DNA of 64,000 nucleotides from Anaerococcus marasmi (lineage in GTDB: Bacteria > Bacillota > Clostridia > Tissierellales > Peptoniphilaceae), in assembly GCF_900290195.1 (NCBI RefSeq), contig NZ_OLMF01000004.1, positions 547,501 to 611,500 on the forward strand, in the 5' to 3' direction. Shown here piece after piece: positions 23,600 to 31,743 of the stretch; position 1 is the first letter of the stretch; each line of letters opens with the position of its first letter. The notes beneath the pieces are model-generated. The model was not told the DNA's origin and made no database searches. It was given only the letters and a program-made list of their open reading frames with translations. The position numbers and the translations under genes are program-made.

Positions 23600-26038
23600 C
23601 TATTTAAATCTGTCTAAAAACTTAGATAGGATATTACTTTCTTCAATTTCTAGCCATCTAAGAAGCTTTTCTTCATCAAAATAAATATCGCTCTCACTTT
23701 CCTCTATAAGTATATCCTTTGTCATATAGGCTAGACTTTGTTTTATTATATCGCTATCTTTTGAATTCTTGTCTATTGGAAATATTATTTTTCCATTTTC
23801 TTTTCTAATCTTTTTATCTTTGTCATAGTAGAAATCTCTTAAGTATTTCTTATACTCTTCGATATAAGGATTTCTTACATCAATCCATTCGAAAAAGGCC
23901 TTGGCATCTAGCTCTATATCAAGCCCTCCTATTGTTCCTACAAGGACACTTTGATCTAAGGCCTGCTTGTAGACTTCTGATGGCTTTTCATAATTTCCCT
24001 TATTTTCATCAATAGTCGCTGTATTAAAGAAGAGTGATCCTGTTTCTATATCGAAGACAAATTCCTTCTCTCCTGCCCTTTTATATAACTTTCTCCACTT
24101 TTCCTGATTGGATTCAAAATCATCCGTATACCTCTTAGTAGGAAAATATCTTGGTAGAGGCATAGAACAAAGTTTATAATAGTCTCTAAAGATCTCTCTT
24201 GTCTGATACAAAAAGTCAACCTTACCAGACCCATCTGCAAAGTGATTCCATTCATATTCATCACTATTATCAAGTCTATCTGCCATCTTTAGGGAAAAAT
24301 CGGTAAACAAGTCATTATTCATTTTTTCATAAATATCCTTGTATACTAAAGGAGAGTCTTTCTTATATTTATCGTCAAACTTCTTGTCGATTTTTAGATA
24401 ATAGGACCTTCTCCTTGCTTCAGGAGGAAGTGTGTATCCATCGGCATTGGTCGTTCCTATAGTTACAGGAAAGGGACTTACAATTTCAACTTGACTATTT
24501 GTTGTATTTAATATTAAGTCACGACCATAGTTTGCTTTTGAGAAAAATTCTATGGAAAATTCATCAATTATAATAGGATATACATTATCTTCCCTAGCCC
24601 GGCCTTCGATTACCTTAACCCTATTGGCCTTGGCCTGGGCTCCGCTTGCAAGCTCTGAGAAATTATAATAAGCCTTATCGCTTAGTCCAAGCATCTTGTT
24701 TATCATTTTTATTAGAGAAGACTTACCACTTCCAGCAGTTCCTCCAATAAAGAGAAATTGGGGAATATCATTTCTCTCTTCGCTAGTTCTAGCTAGTGTC
24801 TTAATCTCATAGAGAAATGGACCTGTGAAGGCATAAAATATTGCTTCCATTATCCTCTGTCCGTACTTGTCATCATATTTATGGACAAAGGACTCGAATG
24901 TATGTATAAATTCATCAAGTAGGATTAGGGCCTTTCTTATTTCTTCTATATCTTTATTTTCTCCAAAAGGAATAAATTCATTTGTAAGCTCGCTTTTAAC
25001 TAGAAGACCACTATTTTCTTTTCCTATATTTCTAGTCTCTGGCTTTGAGAATAAGAGCGCTCTTTCATCTGAATCTATATCAGCATTTACCTTGATAGTC
25101 TTAATTGTCTCGTTGACAAGCTTTTTGATAGCCGGTGACTTCTTAATTGTAGGCTCTTTAGTCCTATTATTTACTGATTCGCGAACGAGCTTATAGGCTT
25201 GATTATCCAAGTCAGTTTCTCTAATTTTCTCATCATCAAGGGCCTTCTTATCCTCGTCCATGTCCTTAATCTGTCCTATAGCATCAGCTGGAATAGTAGA
25301 ATTTGCCTTAAAGTCTTCTACTTTTAGGATTAACTCTATTGCTTGACTTTTCTTAATCTTTTCTACTTCTTCGTTAGTTAAGACAATTACCGAGTCAGTA
25401 TCCTTTATACTTTCAAGTTTCTTCTTGTTAGTTACCATAAGCTCTTTTGGGAAGTAGTTAGTTGTGATATCAGCAAAAGACTCATAATAATCCTTATAAA
25501 TATCAAAAAGCTCGCTATTATCATATATTATAATATTCTCATATTGACTTGTAGTCTTTTGAAAAGCCATCTCCGATAGATTACAAGATCCTAGGATTAT
25601 CCTATTTTGAGAACTTTCCCTATTTTCTAGAAGGTAAAACTTAGAGTGAATACTTGCTCCAAAAGGAACTTTTACTTCAAATGATTTCTCCTCTAGCTTT
25701 CTTTTCATATCCATATCAAGACCTTGGTAGGTTTTGATACTCGTATTTTTAAGGACCTCCTTGATCTGTGCCTTAAGATTTTTGGCAAAAAGATTGGCAG
25801 AATGTTGGATCTTGTCTTCATTAATTCCAACTATAATCTCTACTTTGTTAAATTCCTTGATATATTTATTAAGGAAAGAGGTAGAGATTGAGTAAGTAAC
25901 AGCCAAAATCGAATCGTATTTATTATGATCGAATATTTCTTCTATAGACATATCGACTTTTTTGTTATCTTTACAGATATGAAGGCTCTTTCTTTTACAT
26001 TCCATAAAATCAATTCCCAAAGACATCTGCTTATCCAT
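23600..26038 (-). CDS. Fusion of phospholipase D-like nuclease domain and AAA-type P-loop ATPase
   Basis: 812 residues. Residues 40-200 form a single PLD (HKD) domain: H131-S-K133 followed by GSCNLS with N153, the arrangement of PLD-family nucleases that dimerise to complete the site. Residues 205-365 are charged and helical, a linker. Residues 425-560 form an ATPase: Walker A GGTAGSGKSS (432-441), Walker B VYPIIIDEF (486-494), sensor-like TIGTTN (527-531) and PPEARRRS with candidate arginine fingers. The C-terminal 200 residues are unrecognised. No membrane segment. I do not know this architecture as a named family; a defence or DNA-processing role is inference. Confidence 0.7.
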   Translation of the reverse strand: MDKQMSLGIDFMECKRKSLHICKDNKKVDMSIEEIFDHNKYDSILAVTYSISTSFLNKYIKEFNKVEIIVGINEDKIQHSANLFAKNLKAQIKEVLKNTSIKTYQGLDMDMKRKLEEKSFEVKVPFGASIHSKFYLLENRESSQNRIILGSCNLSEMAFQKTTSQYENIIIYDNSELFDIYKDYYESFADITTNYFPKELMVTNKKKLESIKDTDSVIVLTNEEVEKIKKSQAIELILKVEDFKANSTIPADAIGQIKDMDEDKKALDDEKIRETDLDNQAYKLVRESVNNRTKEPTIKKSPAIKKLVNETIKTIKVNADIDSDERALLFSKPETRNIGKENSGLLVKSELTNEFIPFGENKDIEEIRKALILLDEFIHTFESFVHKYDDKYGQRIMEAIFYAFTGPFLYEIKTLARTSEERNDIPQFLFIGGTAGSGKSSLIKMINKMLGLSDKAYYNFSELASGAQAKANRVKVIEGRAREDNVYPIIIDEFSIEFFSKANYGRDLILNTTNSQVEIVSPFPVTIGTTNADGYTLPPEARRRSYYLKIDKKFDDKYKKDSPLVYKDIYEKMNNDLFTDFSLKMADRLDNSDEYEWNHFADGSGKVDFLYQTREIFRDYYKLCSMPLPRYFPTKRYTDDFESNQEKWRKLYKRAGEKEFVFDIETGSLFFNTATIDENKGNYEKPSEVYKQALDQSVLVGTIGGLDIELDAKAFFEWIDVRNPYIEEYKKYLRDFYYDKDKKIRKENGKIIFPIDKNSKDSDIIKQSLAYMTKDILIEESESDIYFDEEKLLRWLEIEESNILSKFLDRFK

Positions 26039-26100
26039 AAATTCACCCCTTTTCTTCGTTTATTTAATTATAATATAAAACTAATATTTTATAAAGTAAT

Positions 26101-26137
26101 AAAAGAAAAACCTAAGGGAAAGCTCATCCCTTAGGTA
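26101..26137 (-). terminator. Terminator of the GTPase gene
   Basis: Perfect 9-bp stem CCTAAGGGA (26111-26119)/TCCCTTAGG (26127-26135), loop AAGCTCA region, with a T-rich tail on the minus strand. It separates the GTPase from the PLD-AAA gene, which therefore needs its own promoter. Confidence 0.92.
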
Positions 26138-26143
26138 AATATC

Positions 26144-27478
26144 TTATTCACTTTCCTTATCTTTTCTCTTAATATCCTTAACCCTATTCTTATAATCCTT
26201 CTTCACCTTAGATAAATCGATACCTTCTATATAGTAGCTCTTACTTGCCTCACCAATGGCCTTGGTACCCATAGCAGCCACTGTCGCACCTACTGCATTT
26301 CCAGCACCAGGTAGTATTATATTTAAAAGTTTCGATAATTGTTGGGATCCTAGTCTAAATAGATTTCCAGCAAGACCTACTCCTCCTAAAGATAAGAGGA
26401 ATTCCTTGGCTGTTTCCTTGCTGATAGTCCTACCAGAAAGACTTGCTATTAGGCTTACTAGGGCGATTTGTAGACCTATAAGAGGATAAATATCAGCTAT
26501 GGGTATTGGGGTTATGGCGACAGTTGCAGCAAAGCCTGAAAACATGTTTATAAACTTATCGCTGAGATTTGCTAGGACCCTATTCATCCTACAAGCAAGT
26601 CTTAGACCCACTATGGCATCATAATCACTTATGGACTCTTCTAAAGCATCAATTAGATTCTCAATACCAAATCTTCCATCAAATTGAATTTCAAGATCAC
26701 TTAGTCTAGACTTGGAAAGATCATTTATAGAATCGACATCTATAAATTCATCTTCAATCATCCAATCGATCAAGGAAGAAACGGGGATTATTTCCTTAAC
26801 TTCAAGGTCTCCTTCTTCTATGATTTTGCCATAATATTTAACAACTTCACTAATATTTTTACTCTTGCTTATAGGATATTCCTTTGGATCCTTTATCCTT
26901 GATGGGGCGAGTTCATCAACCTTGTTTATGGCAACTATTACTGGCAAGTCAACCCCATTTGCCTTTTTATAATCTTCACAAATACTTTTAACGAACTTTA
27001 CATCTGTTAAGACATCATCCCTATGACTTGCATTAAGCATGAAAATTGCTACATCAGGCATAAAGTCTTTTACTTCTTTTTTTATATTCTCTTCTGCTGA
27101 TATTTTATCATTAATGGCAAGGGACTCAGAGGTTCCTCTAGTGTCTAAAATCTGCATTAGGACTTCGCCGTTTTCCTCATAATCATACACATCACAGGCT
27201 TTCGTATGGGAGTAGACATCATTTACAAAAGCAAGATACCTTCCGTTAATAGCATTGATTAATGAGCTCTTTCCAACTCCAGTCCTCCCCATAAGAAAAA
27301 TCCTAGGCGGTCTATAATTTTCCATATCATCCATAATTCTTTTAAGTTCCTCATCGTTTAGGATAAGATTTCTAAGCTTAGCTCTCATAGGACCTGGAAC
27401 TGAGTCGATTGTTTTTTCTAAATTTTTGTAAATATTTTTAATTCTTTCGATTGCATAAGTCGAATTCTTATCAGCCAT
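26144..27478 (-). CDS. GTPase with hydrophobic C-terminal region (DUF697-like architecture)
   Basis: 444 residues. The G domain is complete: G1 GRTGVGKSS (64-72), G2 Thr near 92, G3 DTRG (112-115, in place of DTPG), G4 NKVD (185-188), G5 VSSL. After residue 300 come hydrophobic helices (FAATVAITPIPIADIYPLIG, ALVSLIASLSG, GLAGNLFRLGS, GAGNAVGATVAAMGTKAIGE) resembling the DUF697 region of membrane-linked GTPases. The TIxP-x-P-I-A-D motif is typical of that group. The start at 27478 follows AAAGGAG. Function unknown; membrane association is likely. It stands in front of the PLD-AAA gene but with its own terminator. Confidence 0.78.
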   Translation of the reverse strand: MADKNSTYAIERIKNIYKNLEKTIDSVPGPMRAKLRNLILNDEELKRIMDDMENYRPPRIFLMGRTGVGKSSLINAINGRYLAFVNDVYSHTKACDVYDYEENGEVLMQILDTRGTSESLAINDKISAEENIKKEVKDFMPDVAIFMLNASHRDDVLTDVKFVKSICEDYKKANGVDLPVIVAINKVDELAPSRIKDPKEYPISKSKNISEVVKYYGKIIEEGDLEVKEIIPVSSLIDWMIEDEFIDVDSINDLSKSRLSDLEIQFDGRFGIENLIDALEESISDYDAIVGLRLACRMNRVLANLSDKFINMFSGFAATVAITPIPIADIYPLIGLQIALVSLIASLSGRTISKETAKEFLLSLGGVGLAGNLFRLGSQQLSKLLNIILPGAGNAVGATVAAMGTKAIGEASKSYYIEGIDLSKVKKDYKNRVKDIKRKDKESE

Positions 27479-27524
27479 AAAATCTCCTTTACTTATTAAT
27501 ATCATTATACATAAAATTAACGAA

Positions 27525-27548
27525 TAAAAAAGAGGCCTAAGCCTCTAG
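27525..27548 (-). terminator. Terminator overlapping the stop of the EamA gene
   Basis: AGAGGC-CTAA-GCCTCT palindrome (27531-27546) followed on the minus strand by TTTTTTATT. The stop TAG (27545-27547) is part of the stem. Confidence 0.9.
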
Positions 27549-27958
27549 ATAACCATGATAAGACTTCCAATACCTATAAGTATTGCACCTATGATGGATT
27601 TTTTGCTAAATTCTTCCCCTAGAAAAATAAAGGCTAGAACAAAAGTTATAAGGACACTTGTCTTATCTATTGCAGTAACCTTAGATACCTCTCCGTTCTT
27701 AATGGCAGCATAATAGCAAAGCCAAGAAAAACCAGTTGCAAGTCCTGAAAGAATTAGAAAGAGCCAAGATTTATGAGATATATCATGAATACCACTTTGG
27801 GCATTTGTAATAAAAACTATAAACCAGCTCATTCCAACAACAACTAGGGTCCTGATAGCAGTAGCGAGATTCGAATTGACATTTTCGATCCCGATTTTAG
27901 CCAGTATTGATGTTACTGCTGCAAAAAAGGCCGAAAGAATCGATAAAATTAACCACAT
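27545..27958 (-). CDS. Small EamA/DMT-family transporter
   Basis: 137 residues, four or five membrane helices, single EamA repeat (the 10-TM form has two). The start at 27958 is chosen because AAAGGAT precedes it; an upstream ATG (27997) would add 13 non-conserved residues. Segments ILAKIGIENVNSNLATAIRT and KNGEVSKVTAIDKTSVLITFVLAFIFLGE match the short EamA-type transporters (COG2510), which probably act as dimers to move metabolites across the membrane. Substrate unknown. Confidence 0.85.
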   Translation of the reverse strand: MWLILSILSAFFAAVTSILAKIGIENVNSNLATAIRTLVVVGMSWFIVFITNAQSGIHDISHKSWLFLILSGLATGFSWLCYYAAIKNGEVSKVTAIDKTSVLITFVLAFIFLGEEFSKKSIIGAILIGIGSLIMVI

Positions 27959-28065
27959 AATAAATCCTTTAAATATTTTTACAAAATCTTCATACACATT
28001 CTACTTTAAAAATTAAATTCCTCTAAGTTTTTATTTCTGGTACAATAATTAAAAATGGAGGATAT

Positions 28066-29604
28066 ATGTTACTTCTAAGAAATATAAAAGTTCCCTTTGA
28101 CAAGGGCTATGAAGATATAAAAAGGGAAATAGAAAAAACTATAAATAGAAAAATAGATTCATTTGAGATTTACAAAAAATCAATCGATGCAAGACGTGGT
28201 GTTTACTATGTCTACCAAGTACTAATTGACACCGAAGTAAGTCCTAAAATCTACAAAAAGCTCAAGCATAATATCAGTGAATACAAGGAAGAAAAGCTAG
28301 AGATAGAAAATAAGAACGAGGTTAAATCTGCTATCATCGTTGGAGCTGGTCCTGCTGGACTTTTCGCTGCCTACTCACTAGCTAAAAGAGGAGTCAAAGT
28401 TGCCATAATCGAACAAGGTGAAAGAATAGAAGACAGAGTAAAGACTATTGATAACTTTAATAATGGCGGAAGACTAAATCCAAAATCTAATATTCAATTT
28501 GGAGAAGGAGGCGCCGGAACATTTTCTGACGGCAAACTCACCTCTAGGTCTAAGGATAAAAGAAGTAGAGAAATATTTAAAATCTTTGTAGAAAATGGAG
28601 CTCCCGAAGATATCCTCTACGACCACCTACCTCATGTAGGAACTGATATTCTAAGAAAAGTAATTATAAATATAAGAAAGAAAATCGAAGCTATGGGAGG
28701 AAGCTTTCATTTTGGAGAGAAATTTATAGATCTAGAAATAAAAGATTCGATAATCGCAAGTCTAATTACCGACAAAGATTCTTACGAGGCGGATGAATAC
28801 ATCCTAGCCCTAGGCAATTCCGCTAGAGATAGCTTTATCATGCTCGATAAATATATAGAAATTGTACAAAAACCTTTTGCTGTTGGCTTTAGGATTGAAC
28901 ATCTCCAAGATCATATAAATCTAAGCCAATATAAGATCAAAGATGAAAGACTCCCTCAGGCAAGCTATCAACTAAACTACACCAACAAGGAGAAAAATAC
29001 CTCTGTATATAGCTTTTGCATGTGTCCGGGAGGATTTGTAGTAAACGGCTCAAGTGAAGAAAATGAGCTTTGCGTAAATGGCATGAGCTATCATGATAGG
29101 TCAAATACCAATGCCAATGCCGCTATAGTATGCACTGTAGATCATGAGATCTTAGGACCTGGTAATCTTTCTGGAATTGATTTTCAAAGAGAAATTGAGA
29201 AAAAGGCCTTCTTCCTCGGAGGAGCAGACAACAAGGCCCCAGTTCAAAGGTTAGAAGATTTCTATGAAAATAGACCAACGACTAAGCTTGGACCAATTAA
29301 GCCTAGTATAATGACTGGATTTAAGCTAGCTAACTTAAATGAAATCTATCCAGATAAAATTAATTACGCTATAAAAGAAGCCCTTGAAGTATTCGATAAG
29401 AGACTTCATGGATTCAAGAATCCAGATGCTATCCTAACAGGTGTAGAAACTAGAACATCTTCTCCAGTAAGGATCTTAAGAGAAAATTATTCAACTAAAT
29501 ATAAGAATCTAAGACCAATCGGCGAAGGAGCAGGATATGCAGGAGGTATCGTCTCCTCCGCCCTTGATGGACTCAAATGTGCTATAGAAGTATTAGAAAA
29601 CTAA
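28066..29604 (+). CDS. Uncharacterised FAD-dependent dehydrogenase (COG2509)
   Basis: 512 residues. An N-terminal 90-residue segment typical of the COG2509 group precedes the dinucleotide fold IIVGAGPAGLFAAYSLAKRG (about 92-111). Later blocks: NIQFGEGGAGTFSDGKLTSR, YDHLPHVGTDILRKVI, SFCMCPGGFVVNGSSEEN (Cys pair near the flavin), and ending with LRPIGEGAGYAGGIVSSALDG. Homologues are widespread in anaerobic Firmicutes; the reaction is unknown. GGAGG precedes the ATG and TACAAT at 28042 is a possible -10. It begins the only long plus-strand block. Confidence 0.88.
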   Translation: MLLLRNIKVPFDKGYEDIKREIEKTINRKIDSFEIYKKSIDARRGVYYVYQVLIDTEVSPKIYKKLKHNISEYKEEKLEIENKNEVKSAIIVGAGPAGLFAAYSLAKRGVKVAIIEQGERIEDRVKTIDNFNNGGRLNPKSNIQFGEGGAGTFSDGKLTSRSKDKRSREIFKIFVENGAPEDILYDHLPHVGTDILRKVIINIRKKIEAMGGSFHFGEKFIDLEIKDSIIASLITDKDSYEADEYILALGNSARDSFIMLDKYIEIVQKPFAVGFRIEHLQDHINLSQYKIKDERLPQASYQLNYTNKEKNTSVYSFCMCPGGFVVNGSSEENELCVNGMSYHDRSNTNANAAIVCTVDHEILGPGNLSGIDFQREIEKKAFFLGGADNKAPVQRLEDFYENRPTTKLGPIKPSIMTGFKLANLNEIYPDKINYAIKEALEVFDKRLHGFKNPDAILTGVETRTSSPVRILRENYSTKYKNLRPIGEGAGYAGGIVSSALDGLKCAIEVLEN

Positions 29605-29641
29605 GATCTCTTCTTAAGATTAAAAATTTCAAATAAATGGG

Positions 29642-29658
29642 TATCTATCTTATAGATA
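29642..29658 (+). promoter_or_regulatory. Inverted repeat before dhaK
   Basis: TATCTAT-CTT-ATAGATA, a 7-bp perfect inverted repeat 36 bases before the dhaK ATG. It could be an operator or a small leader hairpin; no regulator gene is adjacent. Confidence 0.3.
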
Positions 29659-29693
29659 GACCTTAAGGTAATAGAAAAATATAAGGAGAATAT

Positions 29694-30671
29694 ATGAAGA
29701 AAATCATCAACGATGTAGATTTGATAATTGATCAAATGATTGATGGCTTGGTTAAAGCTAATGAAGATATTCTAGAAAGACTTGACGATAGCACAGTTGT
29801 CGCAAGAAAGGGACCTGCAAGAGAAGGCAAGGTAGGAATAATCTCTGGTGGCGGAAGTGGCCACGAGCCAGCCCACGCAGGCTATGTCGGAGAAGGTATG
29901 CTCGATTGTGCTATATGCGGCAGTATCTTCACCTCTCCTACCCCTGATCAAATCTTAAAGGCAATAGAGAAAGCTGACAGCGGTAGCGGCGTATTTATGG
30001 TAATCAAAAACTACCAAGGCGATGTAATGAACTTTGAAATCGCCCAAGAAATGGCAGAAATGCAAGATATCAAAGTTGATTCTATAATTGTAAGAGATGA
30101 TATAGCTATAGAAAACTATGAGGACAGACGTGGAGTTGCTGGAACTATTTTCGTCCACAAGGTTCTTGGAGCTATGGCTGAAGAAGGAAAGAGTCTTGAA
30201 GAGATTAAAGAAAAGGCAGAAGAGATTGTTCAAAATATCAAAACAATAGGACTTGCCACAAAACCTTGCACCAATCCAAATGACGGCAAGGAAAGCTTTG
30301 AGCTAGAAGAAGACGAAATCGAAATGGGTATTGGAATCCACGGAGAAGAAGGTATAAAGAAAGAAAAAATCCAAAGTGCTGACACCATGGCCAAGGAAAT
30401 GGTAGATAGACTACTTAAGGAAATCCCTGAGGACAAGAAAGAATATGCCCTAATGGTAAATGGTATGGGTCAAACTACAGAGATGGAACTATATCTAGTA
30501 AATAATTTCGTTAGTGATTATCTAAAGGAAAATTCTATAGAAATCAAGAGAACTTACGTTGGCAACTTCATGACAAGTATGGACATGGCAGGATTTTCAC
30601 TCACACTATTTGCCGTAGATGATCAAATTGTTAAGTACCTCGATAGAGAAGTTAAGGTAGGAAGAAGATAA
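29694..30671 (+). CDS. dhaK: Dihydroxyacetone kinase subunit DhaK
   Basis: 325 residues, binds dihydroxyacetone covalently through a histidine. The signature GGGSGHEPAHAGYVGEGMLDCAICGSIFTSP is complete, with the substrate His of GIGIHGEEG near residue 213 and NGMGQTTEMELYL. With DhaL and DhaM it phosphorylates dihydroxyacetone using PEP rather than ATP. Immediately followed by dhaL (TAATG overlap). AAGGAG precedes the start. Supports use of glycerol-derived dihydroxyacetone, though no glycerol dehydrogenase is in view. Confidence 0.96.
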   Translation: MKKIINDVDLIIDQMIDGLVKANEDILERLDDSTVVARKGPAREGKVGIISGGGSGHEPAHAGYVGEGMLDCAICGSIFTSPTPDQILKAIEKADSGSGVFMVIKNYQGDVMNFEIAQEMAEMQDIKVDSIIVRDDIAIENYEDRRGVAGTIFVHKVLGAMAEEGKSLEEIKEKAEEIVQNIKTIGLATKPCTNPNDGKESFELEEDEIEMGIGIHGEEGIKKEKIQSADTMAKEMVDRLLKEIPEDKKEYALMVNGMGQTTEMELYLVNNFVSDYLKENSIEIKRTYVGNFMTSMDMAGFSLTLFAVDDQIVKYLDREVKVGRR

Positions 30672-31270
30672 TGAATATAGATAAGTTAAAAGTTTTATTT
30701 ACAGAAATATCAGATGAAATAATAGCAAATGAAGAATACCTAACCGATTTGGATAGGAGCATAGGAGATGCGGACCATGGCTACAATATGGCCAAAGGCT
30801 TTAAAGCTATAAAGACTGACCTAGATAATGAATATTCAAGCCTCAAGGATTTTTTCAATAAGATTGCTATGAATCTCTTATCTAAGGTAGGAGGAGCGAG
30901 TGGTCCCCTCTACGGATCCTTTTTCATGAGCTTTGCCAAAGCACTCGATGGCAAGGAAGATTTATCAAGAGATGATCTTAATAAGGCCTTCGACGAAGGA
31001 ATTGCTGCTGTCAAAAAAAGAGGAAAGGCCCAAGTTGGTGATAAGACTATGGTTGATGTCCTAGAGCCAGTTTCTAATGCCCTTAAGGAAGATAAAAGTC
31101 TTGATGAAGTTGTGAAAATTGCAGAAGAGAAAATGACCTACACCAAAGAGATCAAGGCCCTAAAGGGTAGAGCTTCCTATGTAGGGGAAAGATCTATCGG
31201 CCATATCGACCCAGGTGCCTATAGCTCTTATCTAATAATCAAAAAAGCTTTCAGAGGATGTTATGATTAA
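30671..31270 (+). CDS. dhaL: Dihydroxyacetone kinase ADP-binding subunit DhaL
   Basis: 199 residues, holds a tightly bound ADP/ATP that is rephosphorylated by DhaM. Signature LDRSIGDADHGYNMAKGF with the metal-binding DxDHG, then LLSKVGGASGPLYGSFFMSFAKAL and the terminal GRASYVGERSIGHIDPGAYSSY. Overlaps dhaK by one base and dhaM by eight, as usual for coupled translation of the complex. Confidence 0.95.
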   Translation: MNIDKLKVLFTEISDEIIANEEYLTDLDRSIGDADHGYNMAKGFKAIKTDLDNEYSSLKDFFNKIAMNLLSKVGGASGPLYGSFFMSFAKALDGKEDLSRDDLNKAFDEGIAAVKKRGKAQVGDKTMVDVLEPVSNALKEDKSLDEVVKIAEEKMTYTKEIKALKGRASYVGERSIGHIDPGAYSSYLIIKKAFRGCYD

Positions 31271-31649
31271 TATATTAATAGCAAGCCACAGCAAGGACTT
31301 GGCCAAGGGGCTAACTGATATCATAGGTCAAATGACAACAGACGTAAGAATTGAGTATTCTGGTGGGGATGATGAGGGAAATCTAGGATCAAATTTTGAA
31401 GAGATTTTTGCTAAGATGAACGAGCTTGGCCCAGAAGGTCTTGTAGTTTTCTTCGATATGGGATCTTCTATGATGAATGTTGAAACAGCCTACTCTATGC
31501 TTGACGAAGACTTACAAGAAAAAATCTTAATAGCGGGAAGTCCCCTCGTAGAATCAGCCCTAGAGATTAGCCTATCTATTAATGAAGAAACTAGCCTAGA
31601 TGATATAAGAGAGAAAATCTCTTCCTATAAATTTAATAAATTGGATTGA
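31263..31649 (+). CDS. dhaM: Dihydroxyacetone kinase phosphotransfer subunit DhaM
   Basis: 128 residues, the short form consisting only of the EIIA-mannose-like domain. The phosphorylated histidine is His9 in LIASHSKDLAKG; GPEGLVVFFDMGSSMMNVETA is the family's second block. It receives phosphate from HPr and passes it to DhaL-bound ADP. There is no fused HPr or EI domain as in E. coli DhaM, so the general PTS proteins, absent from the window, must supply it. Confidence 0.94.
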   Translation: MINILIASHSKDLAKGLTDIIGQMTTDVRIEYSGGDDEGNLGSNFEEIFAKMNELGPEGLVVFFDMGSSMMNVETAYSMLDEDLQEKILIAGSPLVESALEISLSINEETSLDDIREKISSYKFNKLD

Positions 31650-31686
31650 TAATTAAATATAAAGAAGGATAATATAAGTAGTATTT

Positions 31687-31716
31687 GGCAGTTGTCTGAT
31701 GACGACTGCTTTTTTG
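31687..31716 (+). terminator. Terminator of dhaKLM
   Basis: Stem GCAGTTGTC/GACGACTGC (one wobble) with loop TGAT, then TTTTTTG. Located between dhaM and the helicase gene. Confidence 0.92.
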
Positions 31717-31743
31717 TTTGTAATATATAGAAAAGGATAATAA

